Shown in pieces: positions 14,798-14,832 of a DNA stretch of 14,832 bases. The notes below the pieces were generated by a model. That model was not told the origin of the DNA and ran no database searches. It saw nothing but the letters and a program-made list of their open reading frames with translations. The DNA lies in NCBI GenBank assembly GCA_027081495.1, contig JALWKJ010000149.1, forward strand, positions 1 to 14,832, written 5' to 3'. The first letter of the stretch is position 1. Each line of letters starts with the position of its first letter. Origin of the DNA: Campylobacterales bacterium. GTDB lineage: Bacteria > Campylobacterota > Campylobacteria > Campylobacterales > QNZT01. Both the position numbers and the translations under genes were made by a program.

Positions 14798-14832
14798 ATG
14801 AAAAAAATTATATTACTTATAAAAAATAAAAA
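14798..14832 (+). CDS. Start of an unidentified gene, cut by the window end
   Basis: An ATG at 14798, preceded by AAGGA with good spacing and a TATAAT promoter candidate, opens a frame that runs to the window end. Only MKKIILLIKNK is visible. The start is lysine-rich then hydrophobic, which could begin a signal peptide or a membrane segment, but eleven residues cannot identify it. Confidence 0.5.
   Translation, partial: MKKIILLIKNK

Overview
The window reads as ordinary chromosome of a Campylobacterota (epsilonproteobacterial) species, probably a free-living Sulfurimonas/Sulfuricurvum-like lineage. The reasons are AT-rich DNA with AGA/ATA-rich codon use, a stand-alone atpE whose product has a signal-peptide-like N-terminus, the short PurL form, and the order purD - RDD - lptD - MCE - J-domain - PRTase - pnp. 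The taxonomic call is inference from family resemblance, not from a marker gene. All genes lie on the + strand. No transposase, phage gene or CRISPR array is visible, and no stretch over 300 bases lacks a gene.

Region 1 (1-7672) is one very tight gene train: the 3' end of purD, an RDD membrane protein, lptD, an MCE (MlaD-type) protein, a 92-residue J-domain protein, a divergent phosphoribosyltransferase and pnp. Neighbouring genes overlap by 1 to 23 bases, except for a 26-base gap before the MCE gene. Two consecutive products act in envelope lipid traffic: LptD inserts LPS into the outer membrane, and the MCE protein is anchored in the inner membrane and ends in a strand-rich domain. The last three genes are cytosolic and lead into RNA turnover (PNPase).

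Region 2 (7673-8426) holds atpE, encoding the c-ring subunit of F-type ATP synthase, behind its own promoter and a leader that can fold. Then come a hairpin, a striking 84-base element with perfect 24-base inverted arms (8150-8233), and a tRNA-Leu(GAG) gene. The 84-base element is the least explained structure in the window.

Region 3 (8403-14665) carries purL (purine synthesis), a Fur-superfamily regulator whose metal ligands are mostly PerR-like, and a full-length cobalamin-dependent methionine synthase, metH. The regulator has a well-formed promoter, TTGACG-N17-TATACT, whose spacer contains a 13-base palindrome that could be an autoregulatory operator. Both the regulator and metH appear to start at TTG. 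The window ends in an AT-rich leader with a promoter-like TATAAT and the first codons of another gene.

Most of the window is housekeeping. The points worth a second look are the nested palindrome before the tRNA, the MCE protein with a strand-rich C-terminal domain next to lptD, the mixed Fur/PerR ligand set, the two-cysteine LptD, and the unexplained J-domain/PRTase pair fused by overlap to pnp.
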